Of a stretch of 64,000 nucleotides of DNA, positions 19,206-27,341 are shown in pieces; within the stretch, counting starts at the first letter, position 1, and every line of letters begins with the position of its first letter. Source of the stretch: Aurantiacibacter luteus. GTDB lineage: Bacteria > Pseudomonadota > Alphaproteobacteria > Sphingomonadales > Sphingomonadaceae. Both the position numbers and the translations under genes were made by a program. The stretch is from contig NZ_LBHB01000002.1 of the NCBI RefSeq assembly GCF_001010945.1, forward strand, positions 558,001-622,000, in the 5' to 3' direction. Below the pieces are notes generated by a model. The model made no database searches. It saw only the letters and a program-made list of their open reading frames with translations, and was not told the origin of the DNA.

Positions 19206-19465
19206 TCTTTTGGCCCTCACCGGTCCGCCCGCTCCGTGGCTGCCAAAGTATGCCGGCCGCAGGTACGGACGGTGAGGGCGATCAAGTGTGCGCCTTAAGG
19301 GTTTCGAGATTGAACATTAAAATCGGCAAAAAAGTTTGCCTTGATCATCCCCAATCGCAGGAAACCATCGCGCTTTCCGTCTCCTCAACCCTGCTCTCTT
19401 TCGCCTCCAAGTTGGCGCACGCGGCAAACAGCGCGCGTTTCAAAGGTTTGACGTGATTCTCTCCG
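19206..19465. other. intergenic region with a 10-bp inverted repeat
   Basis: 260 bases between the convergent otsA and amidohydrolase genes. GCCCTCACCG (19213-19222) and CGGTGAGGGC (19270-19279) form a perfect inverted repeat enclosing 47 bases, extendable by three further pairs across a one-base bulge. No T-tract follows, so a classical intrinsic terminator is not obvious. An open frame here has no coding character. Confidence 0.45.
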
Positions 19466-22400
19466 CTATCGGTTCCACCAATAGGCGCCGCGTCGCTCGT
19501 CACCCGTGATTATCTCGTTCATTGTCGCCGCGTCGTAGGCGCGTCCGCCAAGCACCACGGTTTCGACCCGCTCGGTATTGCGAATGTTCTCGAGCGGATT
19601 GCCGGAGAGGATGACGAGGTCGGCGAGCTTGCCCGGCTCCAGGCTTCCGATCTCGCGGTCCATGCCGAGCGAGCGGGCGGGCACGATCGTCGCCGCCTGC
19701 AGCGCCTGCAGCGGAGTCATGCCACCGCGCACGAAGGACCAGATCTCCCAGTGCGGAGCGATGCCCGCCTGCTGGCCGTGCGCGCCGATGGAGACCAGCA
19801 CGCCGCGCTCCGCAAGCCGGGCCGCTTCGCGCGCCACGTCGTCGTCGATGAAGTCGCTCTCGGGTGCGGTGGTCCGGCGCGCGTTCTGGGCGCGCAGCAG
19901 CGCCGGCGGGGTGTGCGCCATCAGCAGCGGCTGCTCGAACACGTTGGTTGCCTGCCGCCAGTAGGGATCGCCCGCCAGGCCGCCGTAGCCGACCACCAGC
20001 GTCGGCGTATAGCTGGTGCGCGACTGGGCGAAGAACTGCAGCACGTCCTCGTACATCCGCATGACCGGGATGTTGTGCTCCAGCGTGGAGTTGCCGTCGG
20101 CAATCAGGTTCAGGTCCATGCCGAAGAGCGAGCCGCCCTCGGCCACAACGAGCATGTTCTCCCGCCGCGCGGCCTCCACAACCATCTGCCGCTGGTCGCG
20201 GCGCGGCTGATTGTAGTTCTTGATGCTGGGCGCCCCTTCCGCGCGCAGGCGGCGGACGTGGTCGAGCGCGTCCTCGAGCGAGTCGATCTGCGCATAGGCA
20301 TAGGGGTTGCGCGCGCCGTAGATGATGCGCCCGGTCGAAAAGATGCGCGGGGCGAGGATCATGCCCGTGCGCTGCATGTCCTCCGCCACGAACACGGGCG
20401 TGTCGCTGGAGGGATCGTGCAGCGTGGTCGTGCCGAGCGCGAGGGCCTGGACGAGGTTCCAGTTGGTCTGCGGCACCAGTTCGTCTGCGGCGTAGGAGCC
20501 GTGGGCGTGGGCGTCGACGAGGCCGGGGATGATGGTGCGGCCGGCTGCATCGATGGTCGGCGTGCCCGCCGGTCTCGATACCGATCCGGCAGGGCCGACG
20601 GCGGCGATCGTGTCGCCATCGACGAGGATCATCCCATTCTCGATGATGCCGCCGTCGGCGCCCGCCATCGTGACGATGCGCGCGCCGGTGATGGCGAGGC
20701 GACCCTCGTGCCGGTCGGCCGCGACGGTGCGCAGCATGGAAACGCCGGACTGCGGCGGGGTGAACGAAGCCCGCTCCTGGCCCTCGGCGGGCGGGGCGGA
20801 GGGGAACAGCGCCGCAAGCTCGGCGGTGTAGAGCGTCGGCCCCAGGGACCAATGCAGGCGGTCGCCGTCATTCGACCAGTGCACGTAGTCCGCTCCCGAA
20901 TCCGAGACCTCGACCACCGGCAGGTTGCTCGCGCTGGCCGAGATCGTCACCGCCTGCCCGCCAGGCATCAGCGGCATGGCGTAGGCATCGTAGTTCTCGG
21001 TGAAGGCGAAGAAGCGGCCCGACGGCGAGACAGTGTAGCTCGTTACCAGTTCGCCCTTGGCATGGGTGCGCGCATCGAGCCCGTCGAGGTTGGTCGAGAC
21101 GAGCGTCTGCGATCCGCCTTCCGACCCGGTCATGAAAACCCGGTCGCTGTCCGCGCCGAAGTGGGGCCGGGCCATGTCGCGACTGACCAGCACCGGCTCT
21201 CCGCCCCATGCCGCGACGCGGTAGACGCCGGGGTTGTCGCTGTATTCGGGCGCGGTGAGGAAGCCGCCTTCGGCCTTTTCGAACACGATCGTGCGTCCGT
21301 CGGGCGAGAAGTGCGGGCGGGCGAAATGTCCGGGCTGGGTCGTCACCCGGGTGGAGCCGCGACCGTCGCGGCCGACCGTGCGGATCTCGCCCAGCCCCTC
21401 GTCGGTCCAGCGCACATAGACGATGCGCGAGCCGTCGCGCGACCAGCTGGGATAAAGCTCGAAGCCCTCGTCCTCGCTCGTCAGCCGGCGAATGGCGCCG
21501 CCGCCTGCTGGTATGGTGTAGAGATGGCCCAGGCTCTCGAACACCACGGTGCGGCCATCGGGCGAGACCTCGGCGAAGCGAGCCATCGTCACCTCGACGC
21601 TGTCCTGCGCAACGGGGATGACCGGATGCGGCGCGGGCAACTGGCCGCGCGTGTCGTCGATGGCGAAGGGAATCTCCGCCGCGCCCGATCCGTCGGCGTT
21701 GATCCGGCGGATCTTGCCGCCCGCCCAGAACACGATCGAGCGGCTGTCGGGCGTCCAGTCCATATTGGGATAGAGCCCGGTGACGGCCCAGGTCTCCTGC
21801 ACGTCGCGGTCGAGATCGGCGTAGATCATCCGCTCCGCCCCGCTCGTCAGGTCGCGCACGTAAAGGTGGGAGACGGTATTCTCGCGCCGCACGAAGGCCA
21901 TCATCCGGCCGTCGGGTGAGGGGGTCGGCCGCACGGCACCGCCCAGTCCGGATACCGCCGTCGTCACCTCGTCCGAGGCGAGATCGTAGCGCTCGATGTT
22001 GAACAGGTCCTGGTTGGAATCCTGCGCGTATTCGAAGATCGGGCCGGGCGTGATGTTGCGGGTGTAGTAGATCGCCTCACCGTCCGGCGAATAGATCGGC
22101 TCCCCCAGTTCCTTCTGGTGCTGCTCGTTCGGGCGTTCGACAAGCGCCACGCCGCTGCCGCCCGAAATGTGATAAATCCACACCTCGCCCGTGCCGAGCG
22201 AGCGACCGGTGGTGAAGTGCTTCTTGGCGGCGATGAACTGGCCGTCGGGCGACCAGGTGGGCTGGTTGAGGAGGCGGAAGTCCTCATTCGTCAGCTGGCG
22301 TTTATCGGAACCGTCGGCATTCATCAGCCAGATGTTGTCGCCGCCCCCGCGGTCGGAGGTAAAGGCGATGCGCGTTCCGTCGGGCGAGAAGCGCGGCTGC

Positions 22401-22819
22401 ACTTCCCACGCAAGGCCCTCGGCGATGCGCACGGGCGTGCCCCCGCCGATGGGCATGGTGTAAATGTCGCCGAGGAGCGAAAAGGCGATGGTGCGGCCGT
22501 CGGGAGAGACGTCGATGTCCATCCACGTGCCTTCGTTGACGCGGATCGGCACCTGCCTGATTGGCACGCCGGGCGGGTTATTGACGTCCCAGTCCTCGTC
22601 CGCGTCGCCGGCGGCGATGCTTTCGCCCGTGGCATCGTTCTCAGGCGACTGGCCGGGGGCGGGATCGGGCGGGGGCGCCTGGCGGGTGTTCTGATCTTCC
22701 GGCGCCTCGGTCTCCTCGACTGGATCGGGCTCCTGCGGCGGCTGCGCCTGCTGTGCGGCGCTGGCGGAAGCCAGCGCGAGGGAAGCTGCGGCGGAGAGGA
22801 ATGCGAATTTACGGATCAT
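19466..22819 (-). CDS. secreted TolB-like beta-propeller / amidohydrolase fusion
   Basis: 1117 aa from the ATG at 22819. A signal peptide (about 1-23) is followed by a Pro/Glu-rich linker to about residue 90, then many PD40/WD40-type repeats with the recurrent SPDG(R/T) turn up to about residue 690. A C-terminal metal-dependent amidohydrolase domain has the HxH site in PGLVDAHAHG and later histidines of the imidazolonepropionase-like group. It ends with the domain's usual EPGKLADLVIL motif. It is probably periplasmic or surface exposed. Substrate unknown; related proteins are annotated as prolidase- or peptidase-like. Confidence 0.85.
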   Translation of the reverse strand: MIRKFAFLSAAASLALASASAAQQAQPPQEPDPVEETEAPEDQNTRQAPPPDPAPGQSPENDATGESIAAGDADEDWDVNNPPGVPIRQVPIRVNEGTWMDIDVSPDGRTIAFSLLGDIYTMPIGGGTPVRIAEGLAWEVQPRFSPDGTRIAFTSDRGGGDNIWLMNADGSDKRQLTNEDFRLLNQPTWSPDGQFIAAKKHFTTGRSLGTGEVWIYHISGGSGVALVERPNEQHQKELGEPIYSPDGEAIYYTRNITPGPIFEYAQDSNQDLFNIERYDLASDEVTTAVSGLGGAVRPTPSPDGRMMAFVRRENTVSHLYVRDLTSGAERMIYADLDRDVQETWAVTGLYPNMDWTPDSRSIVFWAGGKIRRINADGSGAAEIPFAIDDTRGQLPAPHPVIPVAQDSVEVTMARFAEVSPDGRTVVFESLGHLYTIPAGGGAIRRLTSEDEGFELYPSWSRDGSRIVYVRWTDEGLGEIRTVGRDGRGSTRVTTQPGHFARPHFSPDGRTIVFEKAEGGFLTAPEYSDNPGVYRVAAWGGEPVLVSRDMARPHFGADSDRVFMTGSEGGSQTLVSTNLDGLDARTHAKGELVTSYTVSPSGRFFAFTENYDAYAMPLMPGGQAVTISASASNLPVVEVSDSGADYVHWSNDGDRLHWSLGPTLYTAELAALFPSAPPAEGQERASFTPPQSGVSMLRTVAADRHEGRLAITGARIVTMAGADGGIIENGMILVDGDTIAAVGPAGSVSRPAGTPTIDAAGRTIIPGLVDAHAHGSYAADELVPQTNWNLVQALALGTTTLHDPSSDTPVFVAEDMQRTGMILAPRIFSTGRIIYGARNPYAYAQIDSLEDALDHVRRLRAEGAPSIKNYNQPRRDQRQMVVEAARRENMLVVAEGGSLFGMDLNLIADGNSTLEHNIPVMRMYEDVLQFFAQSRTSYTPTLVVGYGGLAGDPYWRQATNVFEQPLLMAHTPPALLRAQNARRTTAPESDFIDDDVAREAARLAERGVLVSIGAHGQQAGIAPHWEIWSFVRGGMTPLQALQAATIVPARSLGMDREIGSLEPGKLADLVILSGNPLENIRNTERVETVVLGGRAYDAATMNEIITGDERRGAYWWNR

Positions 22820-22898
22820 GGTGCGCCCCGGACGATTGTCTGCGCTGCCTGCATAGCGCATCACTCCGATGGCGCAACGCACGCAAACCATCTCGGTA

Positions 22899-23675
22899 TC
22901 AACGCACTTCGACCGGGGGCTCCGGGCAGGGAAGCCAAGACGGACTTGATCGGCACCACGGCGATACCCCCGCTATCCGGATCAATTCGTCCCGATCCAG
23001 AATTGTCAGCTTCCGAGCCTTGATGACGGCAATGCCCCTTTCTCTCAATTCCTTGAGCAGAGCATTCATGTGTACGCCGGTGACTCCAATCAATTCGCCC
23101 AGTTCGCGCTGCGTGAGCGGCATGAAGAAACTGGCATCGGTATTTCGATCGATCTGGGCGTGACGCTCCTGCATGCGCAGGATGAGAGCGGAAAGCCGCG
23201 TCAGGGCGGATGCCTGCCCCATCAGCGCCAGCCGTTCCATCAACAGCGAGCGCTCCTCTTGCGATATGAGAAACATGAGCGCGGCAAGCCTCGGACTGTG
23301 GGCGAAGGCTTCGCCGATCTGTCGCGGTGAAATACCGATCACCTCGACATCGGTCAGGGCGATGACGGTATCGACCGGGTCGCGAACAGCCAGACCTGGC
23401 AGGCCCAGGATATCGCCCGGCAGATTGGCCGTGATAAGCTGACGTGAGCCATCTTCGACAATGACGGCGCTTGCCGCCCAGCCGTCGATAAGCAGGTAGA
23501 GATCGTGCTCGTTCTCGGAACGGATGATGTCGCCGCGTTCGAACCGGTATTCGCGACCGGCAAGAGCGACCAGCTGCTGAACTTCCGAGGGGTCGAGATC
23601 GACGAATCCCGCCAACCGCGAAATGACCTTTCTGCCCCTCTCGTCGTTGATCTCCTCACCCGGCGCAATGGCCAT
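22899..23675 (-). CDS. Crp/Fnr-family transcriptional regulator
   Basis: 258 aa. The N-terminal cyclic-nucleotide-binding-like beta barrel is seen as FERGDIIRSENEHDLYLLIDG, then NLPGDILGLPGL. A dimer helix precedes a C-terminal winged HTH (LTQRELGELIGVTGVHMNALLKEL). There is no cysteine set for an Fnr iron-sulfur cluster, so the signal is unknown. It lies downstream of a second Crp/Fnr gene with a 14-base gap, suggesting a pair. Base composition is lower in GC than most neighbours. Confidence 0.9.
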   Translation of the reverse strand: MAIAPGEEINDERGRKVISRLAGFVDLDPSEVQQLVALAGREYRFERGDIIRSENEHDLYLLIDGWAASAVIVEDGSRQLITANLPGDILGLPGLAVRDPVDTVIALTDVEVIGISPRQIGEAFAHSPRLAALMFLISQEERSLLMERLALMGQASALTRLSALILRMQERHAQIDRNTDASFFMPLTQRELGELIGVTGVHMNALLKELRERGIAVIKARKLTILDRDELIRIAGVSPWCRSSPSWLPCPEPPVEVR

Positions 23676-23689
23676 TCAACCCTCTCAAT

Positions 23690-24445
23690 TCATGTCGCCA
23701 TATGGCATCGACTTCGTGTTCTCGTCGCCGCCACGATAGCACCGATCGGCGGGGTGCGCGGCATCATATATGAAACGCCAGCGTGGCGCTCCAGAAGCGA
23801 CCTGTCCATGACATAGATCATCCCCCTCGTGCATTTGAGGCAGCCTTCGCCTTCGAGGATGTGCAACGCATCGGTCACGCTGGCGCGTCTGACCCCGAGC
23901 TGCCGCGCCAGTCCGCGATGCGTGAGCTGCAGGAAATCGCTGTCGACGCGGTCGTGCAGCATCAGCAGCCAGGCGCACAAACGTTGCCGGAAATTGCCGC
24001 AATCGCGCGCGCGTATCATCCAGCCGAGCTGGCTGGTAAACGATTGTAGGAATCGCAGCAGCGCCAGCGAAAAGGTTGCGCTGGCAAGGCAGGTGCCAAG
24101 CATGTCCTTCACCGAAATCGCCAGGGCCCATCCGCCCTCCATGAGGACGGTGGCTTCCAGATCCTCCTCCGCTGGATCGCCGAGCACGCCGCCCCAGCCG
24201 ACGATGCCCTCCCGTCCGACCAGCCCGACCCCGCATCGTTGATGGGCGAATTGCAGGCAAGCAACGAGCGTGACCGGAAAGAAAACCATGTCGCGGCTGG
24301 TCCCGATGCCGCCGAGGCGCTCGCCATTCCCGCATCGCACGCGGACCAGCAAGGGTTCGAGCAGCTTGCGATCGAGCGGGCTCAACGATGCCAGAAAGCC
24401 GTTGGCCGACCATGCGGTATCGTTTTCGGATAGTTCCAGCGGCAA
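23690..24445 (-). CDS. Crp/Fnr-family transcriptional regulator (second copy)
   Basis: 251 aa if started at the TTG at 24445, which has GGAGG five bases upstream; the frame also reaches a TTG at 24523 but that extension does not look like Crp protein. The sensor domain is divergent (FFPVTLVACLQF) and the C-terminal HTH reads LTHRGLARQLGVRRASVTDALHIL. This is the type often annotated as Crp/Fnr with an HTH_CRP domain. It diverges from the ferritin-like genes, which it might control (inference from position only). Confidence 0.85.
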   Translation of the reverse strand: MPLELSENDTAWSANGFLASLSPLDRKLLEPLLVRVRCGNGERLGGIGTSRDMVFFPVTLVACLQFAHQRCGVGLVGREGIVGWGGVLGDPAEEDLEATVLMEGGWALAISVKDMLGTCLASATFSLALLRFLQSFTSQLGWMIRARDCGNFRQRLCAWLLMLHDRVDSDFLQLTHRGLARQLGVRRASVTDALHILEGEGCLKCTRGMIYVMDRSLLERHAGVSYMMPRTPPIGAIVAATRTRSRCHMAT

Positions 24446-24664
24446 CGCGGCCTCCCTTTCGCCGCGCGTCGATGCTCTGCCGGCTTCGAACGATTGTCGC
24501 GACCGCAATGATCTAACCGACAAATCCCCGTCGAAAGATCAACTCGTTTAAGTTCCGAGGCTTGTGGGCAACTTTTTGTACGCTGGCGTACCCAGCGCTG
24601 TGCAACGCCCCATGCCCGGTACTCTCCGACCGTTCAGCAAGAGCGAGTCTCGAGGGAGTTTCCG

Positions 24665-25624
24665 ATGGCAGACGATAAACACATCATGGACGTGCTCGAA
24701 GCGCGGGAGGAGCGGCGCAGCAACCGTCGCGACTTGTTCCGCGGGTTCGCCGCGGCATCCGTTGCGGCGGGCGGTTTCGTTCTTGCCAGCAAGTCCAGCC
24801 CGGCCGCCGCGCAAAGCGTTTCCGATGGAGACATCCTCAACTTCGCGCTCAACCTCGAATACCTCGAGGCGCAATTCTACGTCCAGGCTGCGACCGGGTC
24901 CGGCCTGCCGGCCAACCTCCTGACAGGCACAGGCAACCAGGGCCAGGCGACCGGCGGCCGCCGCGTCACCTTCACCGACCCCGCGGTACGTGCCTACGCG
25001 CTCGAGATTGCCGCCGACGAGCAGGCGCACGTCGCCTTCCTGCGCGGCGCGCTCGGCAGTGCCGCAGTGGCCCAGCCGACGATCGACATCAGCGCCAGTC
25101 CCAACGGTGCCTTCTCCACCGCGGCGCGCGCCGCCGGACTGATCGGCCCCGGCCAGTCGTTCGATCCCTATGCCAGCGACGAGAACTTCCTCCTCGCGGC
25201 CTATATCTTCGAGGACGTTGGCGTCACCGCTTACAAGGGCGCCTCGCCGCTCATAAGCAACAAGACCTTCCTCGAGGCGGCTGCCGGCATCCTCGCGGTC
25301 GAGGCCTATCACGCCAGCCTGGTGCGCACGACGCTTTACGCCAAGGGCTTGCAGACGCCGTCGCTGATCGATGCCTCGATCGCGATCTCCAATGCCCGCG
25401 ACAGCCTCGACGGACCGACCGACCTCGACCAGGGGCTGACGACCACGCAGGCCTTCGGCGGCACGGCGAGCAACATCGCCCCGCTCGACGACAACGGACT
25501 CGCCTACAGCCGGTCCGCCGGACAGGTGCTGAACATCGTCTACCTCAACAGAATGGCCGTCACCGGAGGGGGATTCTTCCCCAACGGCGTCAACGGCACC
25601 CTGCGCATGAGCGCGGCGAACTAA
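24665..25624 (+). CDS. Tat-exported ferritin-like domain protein (copy 1)
   Basis: 319 aa with GAGGGAG before the ATG. A twin-arginine signal (R21-R22-D-L-F then a hydrophobic stretch ending in AAAQS) directs export as a folded protein. The body is a Ferritin_2/DUF4439-type four-helix domain; probable metal ligands lie in [34 protein letters not shown] and [10 protein letters not shown]. The family's role (iron handling or desiccation/oxidative stress) is not settled. A close paralogue follows 20 bases downstream. Confidence 0.9.
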   Translation: MADDKHIMDVLEAREERRSNRRDLFRGFAAASVAAGGFVLASKSSPAAAQSVSDGDILNFALNLEYLEAQFYVQAATGSGLPANLLTGTGNQGQATGGRRVTFTDPAVRAYALEIAADEQAHVAFLRGALGSAAVAQPTIDISASPNGAFSTAARAAGLIGPGQSFDPYASDENFLLAAYIFEDVGVTAYKGASPLISNKTFLEAAAGILAVEAYHASLVRTTLYAKGLQTPSLIDASIAISNARDSLDGPTDLDQGLTTTQAFGGTASNIAPLDDNGLAYSRSAGQVLNIVYLNRMAVTGGGFFPNGVNGTLRMSAAN

Positions 25625-25644
25625 TCGAGCGAGAGGACACGACC

Positions 25645-26664
25645 ATGAAAGACCGCGACATCATCCTTGAGGTCATGCAGGCCGGTGCCGACCGCCGGAT
25701 CGAACGCCGCCGCTTCCTGCACTACGCCGGGGCCAGCGCCGCGGCGGTATCGCTGGCCGGCTGCGGCGGCGGCAACGACGACGACATCATCGGCGGCACG
25801 CCCACGCCGACGCCCGGTGCGACGCCCACGCCGACCCCGACGCCCACCACCGCGCTGACCGATGCCGACGTGCTGAACTTCGCGCTCAATCTTGAATACC
25901 TCGAGGCGCAGTTCTACTCCTACGCCGCCATCGGATCGGGGCTGGCGAGCAACCTGCTCGACGGCGTCGGACCGCAGGGCCAGGCGACGGGCGGGCGCAA
26001 GGTCAACTTCACCGATCCGCTGGTGGCACAGTACGCCCGCGAGATCGCCTCGGACGAGCGTGCCCACGTCGCCTTCCTGCGCAGCGCGCTCGGCACGGCG
26101 GCGGTGGCGCAGCCGGCCATCGACATCGGCACGGCACCCAACGGGGCCTTCTCCTCCGCAGCAAGGGCCGCGGGTCTCGTCGGCCCGGGACAGAGCTTCG
26201 ACCCCTACGCCAACGACAACAACTTCCTGCTCGCCGCCTACATCTTCGAGGACGTCGGGGTGACCGCCTACAAGGGTGCCTCGCCGCTAATTACCAACAA
26301 GACCTTCCTTGAGGCGGCGGCCGGTATCCTGGCGGCAGAGGCCTATCACGCCGGCCTTGTGCGTACGGTGCTCTACCGCAAGGGCCTGCAGACCCCGGCG
26401 CTGATCGATGCGAGCGAGGCGATCTCGAACGCGCGCGACAGCCTCGACGGGCCGAGCGACCTCGACCAAGGCGTCCGCAACCGCAGCACCCCGTTCGGCG
26501 ACGGCAGCAACATCGTGCCGACCGACGCCAACGCCATCGCCTTCAGCCGGTCCGCCGGCCAGGTCCTCAACATCGCCTACCTTACGGCCATGTCGACCAC
26601 CGGCGGTGGGTTCTTCCCCAACGGCGTGAACGGCAACATCCGCATGAGCGCGGCCTCCGCCTGA
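25645..26664 (+). CDS. ferritin-like domain lipoprotein with Tat-type signal (copy 2)
   Basis: 339 aa, very similar to the preceding gene over the whole ferritin-like body, with the same E/H ligand motifs. It differs at the N terminus: RRRF plus a hydrophobic stretch is followed by the lipobox LAGC (C40) and a Thr-Pro repeat linker (about 52-68), so this copy should be tethered as a lipoprotein while copy 1 is free. It looks like a tandem duplication with diverged localisation, co-transcribed with copy 1. Confidence 0.9.
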   Translation: MKDRDIILEVMQAGADRRIERRRFLHYAGASAAAVSLAGCGGGNDDDIIGGTPTPTPGATPTPTPTPTTALTDADVLNFALNLEYLEAQFYSYAAIGSGLASNLLDGVGPQGQATGGRKVNFTDPLVAQYAREIASDERAHVAFLRSALGTAAVAQPAIDIGTAPNGAFSSAARAAGLVGPGQSFDPYANDNNFLLAAYIFEDVGVTAYKGASPLITNKTFLEAAAGILAAEAYHAGLVRTVLYRKGLQTPALIDASEAISNARDSLDGPSDLDQGVRNRSTPFGDGSNIVPTDANAIAFSRSAGQVLNIAYLTAMSTTGGGFFPNGVNGNIRMSAASA

Positions 26665-26698
26665 TCCCGGACGTGAGCACTTGAAAGGAGATACCCCC

Positions 26699-26953
26699 AT
26701 GTCCCATTCGCATGCGAGCTGCTTCAAGATCACCTGCTACAAGACGGGCAGCTATGCGCTTATGCACTTCATGGTGGCGATCACGGTCGCCTACCTGCTG
26801 ACGCAAAGCTGGAAGGCGGCGCTGGCGATCGGCGTGGTCGAGCCGCTGGTGCAGACCGTCGCCTTCTACTTCCATGACCGCGCCTGGAACGGGCCCGGAA
26901 AGGCGGGAGGGGCGACGGCCGCCGAGGCGGTCGAGCTGCGGCGGGCTGGCTGA
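26699..26953 (+). CDS. DUF2061 small membrane protein
   Basis: 84 aa from the ATG at 26699, with a perfect AAAGGAG eight bases upstream. Two membrane helices are present, with the DUF2061 pattern FKITCYKTGSYALMHFMVA and IGVVEPLVQTVAFYFHDRAW. Function unknown. Same strand and close spacing place it in the ferritin-like gene operon. Confidence 0.85.
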   Translation: MSHSHASCFKITCYKTGSYALMHFMVAITVAYLLTQSWKAALAIGVVEPLVQTVAFYFHDRAWNGPGKAGGATAAEAVELRRAG

Positions 26954-26966
26954 GCCGGGGAAAGCG

Positions 26967-27341
26967 ATGCCCTGCTGCCCCAACTGCGGCTTCGGCCTCA
27001 GCGAGGACGAGCCGCTGACCTACGGCAACGTCCGTTTCGTCGACGAGGGAGAGATCGTCTTCGAAGGCCGCCGGTTGCATCTCACCCGCGGTCTGCACGA
27101 AATCGCGCGGGCGCTGATATCGGTCCAGGGCCGCCCGCTCACGCGCGGGTTCCTGGCAGCGCGGTTGCAGGACGAATTGAGCGACGAGGCCGTGGTCAAA
27201 TCGATCGAGCGGCTGCGGCGCGTCTTTCGCGAACGCGACGCCGGGTTCGACCAGATCGAGACCCTGCGTGGCTTCGGGGCCTACCGTTGGCGGTTCAAGC
27301 CGGTCGACACCTCCCCGGAAACGTCAAGAGCGGTGAACTAG
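26967..27341 (+). CDS. zinc-ribbon plus winged-helix DNA-binding protein
   Basis: 124 aa from the ATG at 26967 with GGGGAAAG upstream. It begins with a CxxC pair (CCPNCGFGLS), then has an OmpR/PhoB-like winged helix (LTRGLHEIARALISVQGRPLTR ... ETLRGFGAYRW) without any receiver domain. Probably a small transcription factor of the ferritin-like operon, whose last gene it is; regulatory target unknown. Its TAG stop overlaps the stop of the convergent dehydrogenase in a CTAG tetramer. Confidence 0.75.
   Translation: MPCCPNCGFGLSEDEPLTYGNVRFVDEGEIVFEGRRLHLTRGLHEIARALISVQGRPLTRGFLAARLQDELSDEAVVKSIERLRRVFRERDAGFDQIETLRGFGAYRWRFKPVDTSPETSRAVN

Noticed and set aside
19206-19260. Possible att repeat of the tRNA-Gly 3' end after otsA
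   Set aside because: Only about eight bases (CCCGCTCC) match; too short to support an attachment site, and no integrase is present.
19160-19456. 98-codon frame overlapping the end of otsA
   Set aside because: Starts inside otsA and has no coding character or ribosome site.
19751-21919. 722-codon plus-strand frame opposite the amidohydrolase
   Set aside because: Arg/Gly/His-rich composition without domains; the minus strand gives a coherent secreted protein.
24540-24567. GGAAC element (minus strand) as an EcfG-type promoter
   Set aside because: No CGTT box at the expected 16-17 base distance.
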